Assembly: GCF_033446685.1 (NCBI RefSeq) | Contig: NZ_JAWQLY010000007.1 | Coordinates: 124,001-188,000, forward strand | Length of the DNA stretch: 64,000 nucleotides | Direction of reading: 5' to 3' | DNA from: Modicisalibacter sp033446685 | Lineage (GTDB): Bacteria; Pseudomonadota; Gammaproteobacteria; Pseudomonadales; Halomonadaceae | In this document: positions 9,318 through 16,920 of the stretch, piece after piece | Position numbering within the stretch: position 1 is the first letter of the stretch | Layout of the letters: each line of letters opens with the position of its first letter | Notes under the pieces: generated by a model | What the model was told of the DNA's origin: nothing | What the model saw: only the letters and a program-made list of their open reading frames with translations | The model's database searches: none | Position numbers and translations under genes: made by a program

Positions 9318-10589
9318 TCAGCGTACCGCCGCGGATGAAGTGCCGCCCGGTGCAGCAACATGACCGCATAGCTCGGCGAGCACGTCGAGGCGGCGCCGTG
9401 CGCGGCTGACGAAGGGGTTGTCCCGGTCCCAGGCGTAGCCGGCGAGCACCGCGCTGATCATCCGCCGCAGGTCGGCGGGCGGGTCGCGGTGGAAGATGAT
9501 CGACTGCAAGCGGCCGTCGTACCAGGCCTCGACGAAGGCGCGGAAGGTCGCCACCCCGTCGCGCAGGGGGCGTTCGAACTCGGCGTCCCAGTCGGGCGCC
9601 TCGCCGGCGAGCTGGCGGACGACCAGCGGCGCGGCCATGTCCGCCGAGCGCAGCGCGATGGTCACTCCCGAGGAGAATACCGGATCGAGAAACTCGCCGG
9701 CGTTGCCGAGTAGTGCGTAGCCCGGGCCGTGCAGGCGCTTTACGTCGGCCGAATAGCCCTTGAGCGCATTGACCGGGCGCAGCGGCTCGGCACCGGCGAG
9801 CAATTCGGCGAAGCGCGGCTCGGCGTCGACCAGCGCCCCCCAGCGGCCGGCCGGATCGGGCCCTGCGGCTTCCAGGGTGGCGATATCGCCGACCACGCCG
9901 ACCGAGGCGCGGCCGCGTCGGAAGGGGATCAGCCAGTACCAGATCGCGGCATTTTCGGGATGCACGCCGATCAGGATCTTCTCGCGGTCCATCGCCGAGA
10001 AATCGCCGGCGACGTGGGTGAACAGCGCCATGCGCGATTCGAGCCGGGCGTCGCGTTCGAGCTCGAGCTGGCGGGCGAGCACCCGGCCATAACCGCTGGC
10101 ATCGAGCACGAAGCGGGCCGTCAGCGTGCGGGTGGTTCCTGCCGCGTCGCACACTTCGAGTTGCGGGCGTTGCGCATCGGCGATGAAACGGGTCACCTGG
10201 GTGCCGAACTCGACCGTGGCGCCGTAACCCCGGGCGGCCTCGATCAGCCGCTGGTCGAAATCGGCGCGCTCGACCTGATAGGTCGTCGCCCAGCCGGGGC
10301 TGAACTTGTCGCGGAAGTCGATCGCCGTGTCGACGCCGCGGCGGGTGAAGGCGGCGCCGTTCTTGGGCTGATAGCCGCCGGCTTCGACGGCGGGCAACAG
10401 TCCGGCGCTGTCGAGGTGGGCCATGCACTGCGGCAGCAGGCTCTCGCCGATCGAGAAGCGCGGGAAATGCTCGCGCTCGATGACCCGCACGCTGAGTCCG
10501 TCGCGAACCAGGCGCGCCGCCGCGGCGGCACCGGCCGGCCCGGCGCCGATCACGATCACATCTGAGTCGAATGCGTGTTGACTAGTCAT
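9318..10589 (-). CDS. FAD-dependent oxidoreductase of halogenase/geranylgeranyl-reductase type
   Basis: 423 residues. The N-terminal FAD-binding motif (VIVIGAGPAGAAAAARL) is at residues 11-27, and the second FAD segment (GPGYALLGNAGEFLDPVFSSG) is at about 290-310. Between them is the HFPRFSIGESLLP segment typical of tryptophan-halogenase-like and geranylgeranyl-reductase-like flavoproteins. The halogenase Trp motif WxWxIP is not clearly kept (IWYWLIPF), so oxidation or reduction of the polyene or its head group is more likely than halogenation. The gene overlaps the MMPL gene stop by eight bases and is a standard aryl-polyene locus component. Confidence 0.85.
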   Translation of the reverse strand: MTSQHAFDSDVIVIGAGPAGAAAAARLVRDGLSVRVIEREHFPRFSIGESLLPQCMAHLDSAGLLPAVEAGGYQPKNGAAFTRRGVDTAIDFRDKFSPGWATTYQVERADFDQRLIEAARGYGATVEFGTQVTRFIADAQRPQLEVCDAAGTTRTLTARFVLDASGYGRVLARQLELERDARLESRMALFTHVAGDFSAMDREKILIGVHPENAAIWYWLIPFRRGRASVGVVGDIATLEAAGPDPAGRWGALVDAEPRFAELLAGAEPLRPVNALKGYSADVKRLHGPGYALLGNAGEFLDPVFSSGVTIALRSADMAAPLVVRQLAGEAPDWDAEFERPLRDGVATFRAFVEAWYDGRLQSIIFHRDPPADLRRMISAVLAGYAWDRDNPFVSRARRRLDVLAELCGHVAAPGGTSSAAVR

Positions 10590-12930
10590 GCGCGCTCTCC
10601 TGTCGCGTCGTCGCGTCCGCCGGGCGGACCCAGGGCACCAGCAGCCAGACCAGCGTCAGGCCGATCAGGCAGGTCAGGCCCAGATGATGCAGCGCCGGGG
10701 TGGCGCTGAAGGCCAACAGGCCGAAGGCCAGCACGCTGGTCAGCGTCGACAGCGTGATCGCCAGCCAGGTGGCCGGACGGCGGGCGTGTTCGGCGCTGAA
10801 GATGCCGGCATCTAGGCCGATCCCCAGTACCAATAGCATACCCAGTTGGCTGAACACATTCAGCGCCGTGCCGGTGATCGCGAACAGCGTGAGCACACCG
10901 AGCAGCGCGCCCAGCGCCGGCGCCGCGACCCGCCAGGCGCGGGCGCGATAACGCCAGGCCAGTACCAGCATGAGCCCCGCCAGCGCGGCGGCCACCCAGC
11001 CGGCGATATGACGGCGCAGCTCGCCGAGCAGCGCCGACAAACGGGCGACGCGGTCGACGTACTCGACGTTGTCGTCGCCTGCGGCCAGCCGCTGCAGTGC
11101 GGCGATTTCGCCGGGGGCATCGACGCCGCTCAGTACCAGCGTCGCCGCCAGCGTGCCCGCCTGTTCGCCGTCCTCTGCGTCCGAGTGCCCCAGCCACAGG
11201 CGGCGGTCGCGCTCGCCGGCGGGCATCGCCAGCCAGTCGGCGACGCGCAGCAGCGGCACCTCATCGAGCGTGGCCCGGGCGCGGGTCAGCGTCTCCGGCG
11301 GCAGCCCGGCGCGCGTTACCAGCGTTTCCAGCGGTTCGTCGTAGAGCCGGCGCACCCGCTCGAGATTGGCCTGCTGCTCGGCCGGTGGGGGCACGCGTTC
11401 GGCGAGGTTGTCGTAGTCGATCGCCAGGCCGGCAGCGATCCGCGTATCCAGCGCGTCGCCCAGTGCGTCCAGGCGTTCGAGCAGCGCGGCCTCGTCGTCG
11501 GCGCGCACCAGCAGGTAGTGGCTGCCGGTATCGCTGCCCAGCAGCGACTGGACCTGGCGCTCCTCGGCGAGTCGCTGCGGCGACGACGGGTTGAGCAGGC
11601 GCAGGCTGTCGTCGACCTCGAAGCGTCCGGCGACGATCGCCAGCATCACCGCGACCCCGGCCAGCGCCACCCACGGCGACAGCCGCCGGCGCGGCGTGGT
11701 GACGCGCCACAAGAGTTCGGCCAACCGCGCGGTAGCGGGATGCGCCGGCAGGCGCAGGCGCGGCAGCCACAGCACCACGCATAGCCAGGCGCCGGTCAGC
11801 CCGAGTGCGGCGAAGATCGCCATCTGGCGCAGCCCGGGCAGCGGCGTCAGCGCCTGGGCGAGATAGGCCACCAGGCTCGAGGCGAGCCCCAGCGCGAGCC
11901 CAGGCAGCAGGGGGCGCAGCCGGAAGCGCGGGCCGCGAATCGCGCGGTCGCTCTGCAGATGCAGGGCGTAGTCGATGGCCACGCCGATCAGGCTGGCGCC
12001 GAACGCCAGTGTCAGCAGGTGCAGGCGGCCGAACAGTGCCAGGGTCAGCGGCAGGGCGAACAATAGCCCGCCGGCCAGCGGTAGCAGCAGCGCCGCCAAT
12101 GTGCGCGGCGAACGGAACACCACCAGCAGGATCGCGATCAGCCCGGTGAAGGCGCCGAGGCCGATGGTGGTGATCTCGTGGCGCGCCTGGCGGGCGCCGG
12201 CGGCGGCGTGGAAGATCAGCCCCGAATGCAGGAGCTCGGCCTGCGGGTGGGCACGCTCGAACGCCGCCAGTTGCTCGCTGAGCGCCTGCTGGGTCGGCAG
12301 CGCGTAAGGACTGCCCGCCAGCTGACCGATCAACAGCGCCCGGCGCGTGCCGGTGTCGTCGCGCACCGTCAAAAGGCCCTGCCAGGCCTCGATGCGTCCG
12401 CCATCCTGGGCGTTCAGCCAGCGCTCGAGCAGGCCGAACGGGTCGCGCACCGGCTGCGGCGAGCCCAGCGGCGAGAACAGCCGCTCGAGGGCGGCCTCGA
12501 CCAGCGTGGCGCCGCCGTCGGCATCGATCGAGGCCTTGAGATCTGGCGTCAGCAGCCGGTAGCGATAGGCGCCGAGCGTCTTGCTGGGGTCGGCGTCGGC
12601 GAGATCGACATCGCGCCAGTCGAGGCGGGCGAGATCGGGAAGTTCATTCAAGCGCTCGGCCAGCGCGGCGCTGGCCTCGGGCAGATCGTCGGCGGCGAGC
12701 AGCAGCACGAAACGATTCTCGAAGGTCTGGCCGAGCTGCGCGGAGGCCCGCTCGATCAGCGGTGCCTGGCGATCCTCGGGCAGCAGCGCGGTGAGCCGGG
12801 TGTCGCTGGGCAGCCCGTCGCGCAACTGCCAGGCCAGCAGCAGCGCGCAGCCAGCGAGGATTGCTGCCCATAGCCAGGCCAAGGGGCGCGAACAAAGCCA
12901 TGCCAGGCGGCGATGCGGCTCACTCGCCAT
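10582..12930 (-). CDS. MMPL/RND-family lipid exporter
   Basis: About 782 residues from the ATG at 12930 (11-base overlap with the LolA-like gene). The layout is that of MMPL transporters: one N-terminal helix, a large periplasmic domain, then a block of about five helices (residues ~255-400), repeated in the second half (helix ~420, periplasmic domain ~440-640, helices ~645-770). The helix-block motif FGASLIGVAIDYALHLQSD contains the Asp-Tyr pair typical of proton-driven MMPL proteins; the second block has LGIGLDAGIFSAEHAR. Predicted inner-membrane exporter of the aryl-polyene lipid, working with the LolA-like carrier and the lipoprotein encoded on either side. Confidence 0.88.
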   Translation of the reverse strand: MASEPHRRLAWLCSRPLAWLWAAILAGCALLLAWQLRDGLPSDTRLTALLPEDRQAPLIERASAQLGQTFENRFVLLLAADDLPEASAALAERLNELPDLARLDWRDVDLADADPSKTLGAYRYRLLTPDLKASIDADGGATLVEAALERLFSPLGSPQPVRDPFGLLERWLNAQDGGRIEAWQGLLTVRDDTGTRRALLIGQLAGSPYALPTQQALSEQLAAFERAHPQAELLHSGLIFHAAAGARQARHEITTIGLGAFTGLIAILLVVFRSPRTLAALLLPLAGGLLFALPLTLALFGRLHLLTLAFGASLIGVAIDYALHLQSDRAIRGPRFRLRPLLPGLALGLASSLVAYLAQALTPLPGLRQMAIFAALGLTGAWLCVVLWLPRLRLPAHPATARLAELLWRVTTPRRRLSPWVALAGVAVMLAIVAGRFEVDDSLRLLNPSSPQRLAEERQVQSLLGSDTGSHYLLVRADDEAALLERLDALGDALDTRIAAGLAIDYDNLAERVPPPAEQQANLERVRRLYDEPLETLVTRAGLPPETLTRARATLDEVPLLRVADWLAMPAGERDRRLWLGHSDAEDGEQAGTLAATLVLSGVDAPGEIAALQRLAAGDDNVEYVDRVARLSALLGELRRHIAGWVAAALAGLMLVLAWRYRARAWRVAAPALGALLGVLTLFAITGTALNVFSQLGMLLVLGIGLDAGIFSAEHARRPATWLAITLSTLTSVLAFGLLAFSATPALHHLGLTCLIGLTLVWLLVPWVRPADATTRQESAHD

Positions 12931-13519
12931 CCGCGCTCTCGGCGGACGTCGTTTCGCCCGCATCGAGCGGGCGCTGGTCGCTGAAGGCCACGTCGAGGGT
13001 GTCGTCGTTGGCGGCTTGCAGGCGAAGCGTTTCCAGGTAGCGGCCGCCGGCGAGGTGGATGCTTTTGAGGCGCTCGCGAATGGCCTGCTGGCGCGGTACC
13101 AGCTCGACGCGCCAGGCCTCGGCGTCGCCGGCGAGGGTGATCTTAAAGCGCTGCTCGAGCGCGCGCCAGTCGCCGTCGAGCAGGCTCAACAGCAGCTCGG
13201 CGGCCTGCTGGCGGCGACGATCGTCGTTGTCATTGGCCCCGCTGTCAGCCGTCCCATCGAGGCTTGCGGCATCCTGCGGCGTGAACACCAGGCGCTTGTC
13301 GACCGGCGTCTCCAGCGTCCACACCACCCGGGCGTCGCGTTCGTAGCGAAAGTGCCCGCGGCTGACCAGCTCGGTGTCGAGATCGGCCAGATAGCGCGTC
13401 TGCTCGAAACGCCCGGCGATATCCGGGGTCGCCGCGAGCCGTGCCTGCAGAGCCTCCAGGTCGAAGGCCAGCGCCGGGAGGCTCCACAGCAATAGTAGTA
13501 GTAGGCTCGAGATTCGCAT
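12920..13519 (-). CDS. LolA-like periplasmic lipid carrier of the aryl-polyene operon
   Basis: 199 residues, starting at the ATG at 13519 behind AGGAG; a GTG one codon earlier is less well spaced. A cleavable signal peptide (ISSLLLLLLWSLPALA, about residues 3-18) is followed by a single LolA-type domain with the segments GRFEQTRYLADL and GHFRYERDARVVWTLETP, which resemble the outer-membrane lipoprotein carrier LolA. In aryl-polyene loci such a protein is inferred to carry the pigment lipid across the periplasm. A 146-base repeat element separates it from the upstream ammonia-lyase gene, so it may depend on read-through or on a promoter inside that element. Confidence 0.85.
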   Translation of the reverse strand: MRISSLLLLLLWSLPALAFDLEALQARLAATPDIAGRFEQTRYLADLDTELVSRGHFRYERDARVVWTLETPVDKRLVFTPQDAASLDGTADSGANDNDDRRRQQAAELLLSLLDGDWRALEQRFKITLAGDAEAWRVELVPRQQAIRERLKSIHLAGGRYLETLRLQAANDDTLDVAFSDQRPLDAGETTSAESADGE

Positions 13520-13531
13520 CACAGGCTCCTT

Positions 13532-13677
13532 AGAGAGTGTTTACAAAAGGGCTGCGCTCGACAATACGGCGTTAAAATCATCCTCAATATGCTCACTTAA
13601 CCCCATGTAAACTCCGCTATTTCGTCTGAGTTTGCCTTGTCTTGCCTTCGCTCGCCTGTTTTTGTAAAACACCCTCT
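13532..13677. repeat. 146-bp intergenic repeat element with inverted ends
   Basis: The stretch begins AGAGAGTGTTTACAAAA and ends TTTTTGTAAAACACCCTCT, so its ends are imperfect inverted repeats of about 15-18 bases. The middle is AT-richer than the surrounding genes and contains a G/C-poor segment with in-frame stops. On the minus strand it can encode a 21-residue peptide (MGLSEHIEDDF and on), but no ribosome site is evident. Sequences of this look occur as scattered intergenic repeats in Halomonas and relatives; that is from memory and was not searched. It fills the whole gap between the ammonia-lyase and LolA-like genes inside the operon. Confidence 0.6.
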
Positions 13678-13680
13678 TGC

Positions 13681-15231
13681 TTACTGGTACAGCGGCTCGG
13701 CGAGCGTTTCGAGTTCGGCGCACAGCCGGCGCAGGTCGCTGTCCAGCGCGCGATCCTCGCCGAGCGGGGCGATGCGCGTGCGGCATTCGGCGACGAAGCC
13801 GGCGAGCGCCGGCGGCGGGGACCCGGCGGTGGTCTGTCGCAGCTCGACGCCCTGGCAGGCGGCGTGCAGTACTCCGGCGGCGACCTGCTCGGCGAGGGTC
13901 AGCACGCGCAGCGCGTCGCGGGCGGCGATGGTACCCATGCTCACCTTGTCCTGGTTGTGACTTTCGGTGGAGCGCGAGAACACGCTGGCCGGCAGGGTGT
14001 GCTTGAGCGCCTCGGCGGTCCACGCCGAGACGCCGATCTGCAACGCCTTGTAGCCGTGGTTGAGCGGCGCGCGCTCGGCGCTGGCGCCGCTCAGGTTGGC
14101 TGGCAGGCCATGGTTGTAGCGTTCGTCGACCAATAGCGCGAGCTGGCGATCGAGCAGGTCGGCGATGTTGGCGATCAGGGTCTTCAGCGAATCCATGGCG
14201 AAGGCGATATGGCCGCCGTAGAAGTGCCCGCCGTGCATCACCGATTCGCCGAGCGGGTCGATCAGCGGATTGTCGTTGGCGCTGTTGAGTTCGCCCTCGA
14301 TGAAGCCGCGCAGCCAGTCGAGGCTGTCCTCGAGCACGCCGATCACGTGCGGCGCGCAGCGCGTCGAATAGCGATCCTGCAGGCGCGAGGCGTTGCGTGG
14401 CGGCTGCGCGTCCTGGGTGGCCAGGTCGGCACGCAGCCGCGCGGCGCAGCGTTGCTGACCGGGATGTGGTTTGGCGGCGAACAGCGTGGCATCGAAGTGA
14501 TAGGGGTTGCCGGCCAGCGCCCAGACATTGAGTGCCGTCAAGCGCGTGGCGAGCCTTGAGAGGCGCTCGCCGCGGGCATACGCCTGGCAGGCCAGCGCGG
14601 TCATCACCGCGGTGCCGTTCATCAGCGCCAGGCCCTCCTTGGGACGCAGCCGGTAGGGCGCGAGGCCGCGCTCGGCGAGTGCTTCAGCCGCCGCGCGCCG
14701 GCGGCCGTTGTCGTAGACTTCGCGCTCGCCGCAAAGCACCGCGGCGAGGTACGACAACGGCGTCAGGTCGCCGCTGGCGCCCACCGAGCCTTCGCTGGGA
14801 ATCACCGGCATGACGTCGTGATCGAGCAGCCAGACCAGCCGTTCGAGCAGTTCCCAGCTGACCCCCGAGACGCCGCGACACAGCGACACCAGGCGCACCA
14901 GCACCACGGCGCGGGCGGCCTCGACGTCGAGCAGCTCGCCGAGACCGCAGCCATGGAAGGTGTAGAGCTGATGAGGCAGTGAGGCGAGTTGCTCGGCGGG
15001 CACCGCCCGGGTGCAGGCGTCGCCGTAGCCGGTAGTCACGCCGTAGACCACGCCGTCCTCGGCGAGCAGCCGCTCGAGAAAGGCCGGGCCGGCCTCGATG
15101 CGCGCTCGGAACTCGGTGTCGTCGGTCAGGCGCACGCGCCGCTCGCCACGGGCGACGCGGCAGACATCCTCGATGGCCAACGGCGTGCCGTCGAGCATCA
15201 GGGTCGGGTTGTCGGAGTTCTCAGCGGTCAT
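13681..15231 (-). CDS. HAL/PAL/TAL-family aromatic amino acid ammonia-lyase
   Basis: 516 residues from the ATG at 15231 (an alternative ATG lies two codons upstream). The MIO prosthetic group is formed from Ala152-Ser153-Gly154 (GSVGASGDLTPLSY), and the catalytic Tyr63 is in VVYGVTTGYG. The residue pair that sets substrate choice is Phe92-His93 (YTFHGCGLG), unlike the Ser-His of histidine ammonia-lyases. Predicted role: deamination of an aromatic amino acid, perhaps tyrosine, to an arylacrylate used as the starter of the aryl polyene. The start overlaps the preceding acyltransferase by 11 bases. No hut genes are nearby, which argues against histidine degradation. Confidence 0.87.
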   Translation of the reverse strand: MTAENSDNPTLMLDGTPLAIEDVCRVARGERRVRLTDDTEFRARIEAGPAFLERLLAEDGVVYGVTTGYGDACTRAVPAEQLASLPHQLYTFHGCGLGELLDVEAARAVVLVRLVSLCRGVSGVSWELLERLVWLLDHDVMPVIPSEGSVGASGDLTPLSYLAAVLCGEREVYDNGRRRAAAEALAERGLAPYRLRPKEGLALMNGTAVMTALACQAYARGERLSRLATRLTALNVWALAGNPYHFDATLFAAKPHPGQQRCAARLRADLATQDAQPPRNASRLQDRYSTRCAPHVIGVLEDSLDWLRGFIEGELNSANDNPLIDPLGESVMHGGHFYGGHIAFAMDSLKTLIANIADLLDRQLALLVDERYNHGLPANLSGASAERAPLNHGYKALQIGVSAWTAEALKHTLPASVFSRSTESHNQDKVSMGTIAARDALRVLTLAEQVAAGVLHAACQGVELRQTTAGSPPPALAGFVAECRTRIAPLGEDRALDSDLRRLCAELETLAEPLYQ

Positions 15232-16165
15232 CGGCATGCCAGTAGGGGAAGAAGTTGAACCATTGCAGCGGATAGTCGCGGCACTGCTCGCCGAGCCAGC
15301 CGACATAGCGCCGCATGGCGGCGTCGCGCCATGCCTCGCGCTCGGCGCGCTTCAGATGAGTGGTGTCGTCGAACGGCTGGAAGCGCACCCGGTGATGGTC
15401 GCCCTCGCGCACGCAGCCCAGGGTATAGATCGGACAGCGCAACAGCGTCGCCAGCCAGAACGGGCCCTCGGGAAACGGCGCCGGGGCGCCGAGGAACTCC
15501 AGATCGCGGGTCCGGCCGTCATCGGCGAGCGGCACCCGGTCGGCGGCGATCACCACGAAGCCGCCGTCGTTGATGCGTTGCGCCAGGCGCATGGCGGTGG
15601 CCGGGGTGATCTCGCTGACCTCGACGATCTCGGGGCCGCGACGCAGCGTGGCGCGCTCCAGCAGGGTGTTGAATTTCTGGGCGTTGCGGGTGTGCATCAG
15701 CTGCGAGACGTGGAAATCGTCGCGGGTGTCGCTCATCGCGCTGCAGATTTCCAGATTGCCGTGATGCGAGACCAGCATCAGCCCGCCGCGCCCGCCGGTG
15801 ATGGCGGCGTCGAGGCAGGCGCGGTCGGCGGCGTCGAGGCGCACGTCGAGCGCCACGCCGCTCCAGGCGTCGACCTTGTCCATCAACGACTGACCGAAGG
15901 CCTGGAAATGGCGCAGCACCAGCCGCTGTGGCCAGCGCGGCGGATGCCCGGCGTGCTGCGGCCAGATGCGCATCAGATAGTCGCGCGAGGCGCGCCGCGC
16001 CAGCGGGCGGCGGATGAAATAGTAGAGAATCACCCACTGCAGCATGAAGGTGAACGGCAGCCGGCCCAGGCGACGACGGATCCAGACCATGATCCGCATG
16101 CCGGCGACGCTGCCCGATTCCTGGATGCGCGCCCAATGGCGGGGCGCGTCTTGCGTAGCACTCAC
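15221..16165 (-). CDS. LpxL/HtrB-like acyltransferase
   Basis: About 314 residues from a GTG at 16165, preceded by a strong GGAGGAAG site and overlapping the glycosyltransferase stop (GTGA). The lysophospholipid acyltransferase core motif is SHHGN (LMLVSHHGNLEIC, about residue 130), comparable to the HxxxxD/E motif of the lauroyl/myristoyl transferase family, followed by a basic and hydrophobic membrane-contact region. A single N-terminal hydrophobic helix (FTFMLQWVILYYFI) anchors it in the inner membrane. Inferred job: attaching the polyene acyl chain, or a fatty acyl chain, to the lipid or sugar acceptor. Confidence 0.85.
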   Translation of the reverse strand: MSATQDAPRHWARIQESGSVAGMRIMVWIRRRLGRLPFTFMLQWVILYYFIRRPLARRASRDYLMRIWPQHAGHPPRWPQRLVLRHFQAFGQSLMDKVDAWSGVALDVRLDAADRACLDAAITGGRGGLMLVSHHGNLEICSAMSDTRDDFHVSQLMHTRNAQKFNTLLERATLRRGPEIVEVSEITPATAMRLAQRINDGGFVVIAADRVPLADDGRTRDLEFLGAPAPFPEGPFWLATLLRCPIYTLGCVREGDHHRVRFQPFDDTTHLKRAEREAWRDAAMRRYVGWLGEQCRDYPLQWFNFFPYWHADDR

Positions 16166-16920
16166 GTGGTCTTCCTCCGGCGTCTCAGGCGGCGTTCGAG
16201 CAGTCGCGGCAGGCGGATCAGCATGCCGGCGAACAGCCTGATATGCATCAGCGCCAGCAGGGCGTTGTCGCGGGCCATGGCGAAGTGCGACACGCCATCC
16301 AGCGGGTAGTGTACGCGAACCGGCAGATTGATGACCTCGCCGCCGGCCCACAGCCAGCGCACCGGCAGTTCGGTGTCGAACTGCATGCGTTCGCCGCAGC
16401 CGTGGGCCGCGACCAGCCGCAGGGTGGCGGCGACGGGAAACAGCTTGGCGCCGCACATGGTATCGCGCAGCGCGAACGACAGGGTGTTCAGCCATACCAG
16501 AGCGTGGGTCAGGTAGCGTGCATAGTAACGATGGCGGGGCACGCTGGCGTCGAAGCGCGGGTAGCCGATGCGCAGGCGTTGATCGTCGGCGTCCAGGCCG
16601 TGAATGAACGCCGGCAGGTCGGCCGCCTCGTGCTGGCCGTCGGCGTCGACCTGCAGGGCGTGGCTGAAGCCCAGCCGGGCGGCTTCGCGCAGGCCGGCCT
16701 TGACCGCCGCGCCCTTGCCGCGATTGACCGGCAGGCGCACCAGGCTGACATCGTCGGCCTCGGCCAGGCACTCGAGCAGCGCCGCGCACTCCACGTCGCT
16801 GCCATCGTCGACCAGCAGCAGCGGGACGCCCAGGCAGCGCACGCCCTCGCAGGTCGCGGCGATCGCCCCGGCATGGTTGTAGACGGGGATCAATACGCAG
16901 GGACGGGCCGCTTCAGCCAT
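16162..16920 (-). CDS. Family 2 glycosyltransferase
   Basis: 252 residues from the ATG at 16920, overlapping the stop of the upstream gene by eight bases. GT-A fold signatures: the nucleotide-binding start VLIPVYNHAGAI (residues 8-19), LLLVDDGSDV, and the metal-binding DADGQHEAADL (DxD-like) at about residues 87-97. The Arg-rich C-terminus (LLERRLRRRRKTT) suggests contact with the membrane surface. It resembles dolichol-phosphate-mannose-synthase-type GT2 enzymes. In an aryl-polyene locus it is inferred to add the sugar or polar head group that links the polyene to its lipid. Confidence 0.87.
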   Translation of the reverse strand: MAEAARPCVLIPVYNHAGAIAATCEGVRCLGVPLLLVDDGSDVECAALLECLAEADDVSLVRLPVNRGKGAAVKAGLREAARLGFSHALQVDADGQHEAADLPAFIHGLDADDQRLRIGYPRFDASVPRHRYYARYLTHALVWLNTLSFALRDTMCGAKLFPVAATLRLVAAHGCGERMQFDTELPVRWLWAGGEVINLPVRVHYPLDGVSHFAMARDNALLALMHIRLFAGMLIRLPRLLERRLRRRRKTT

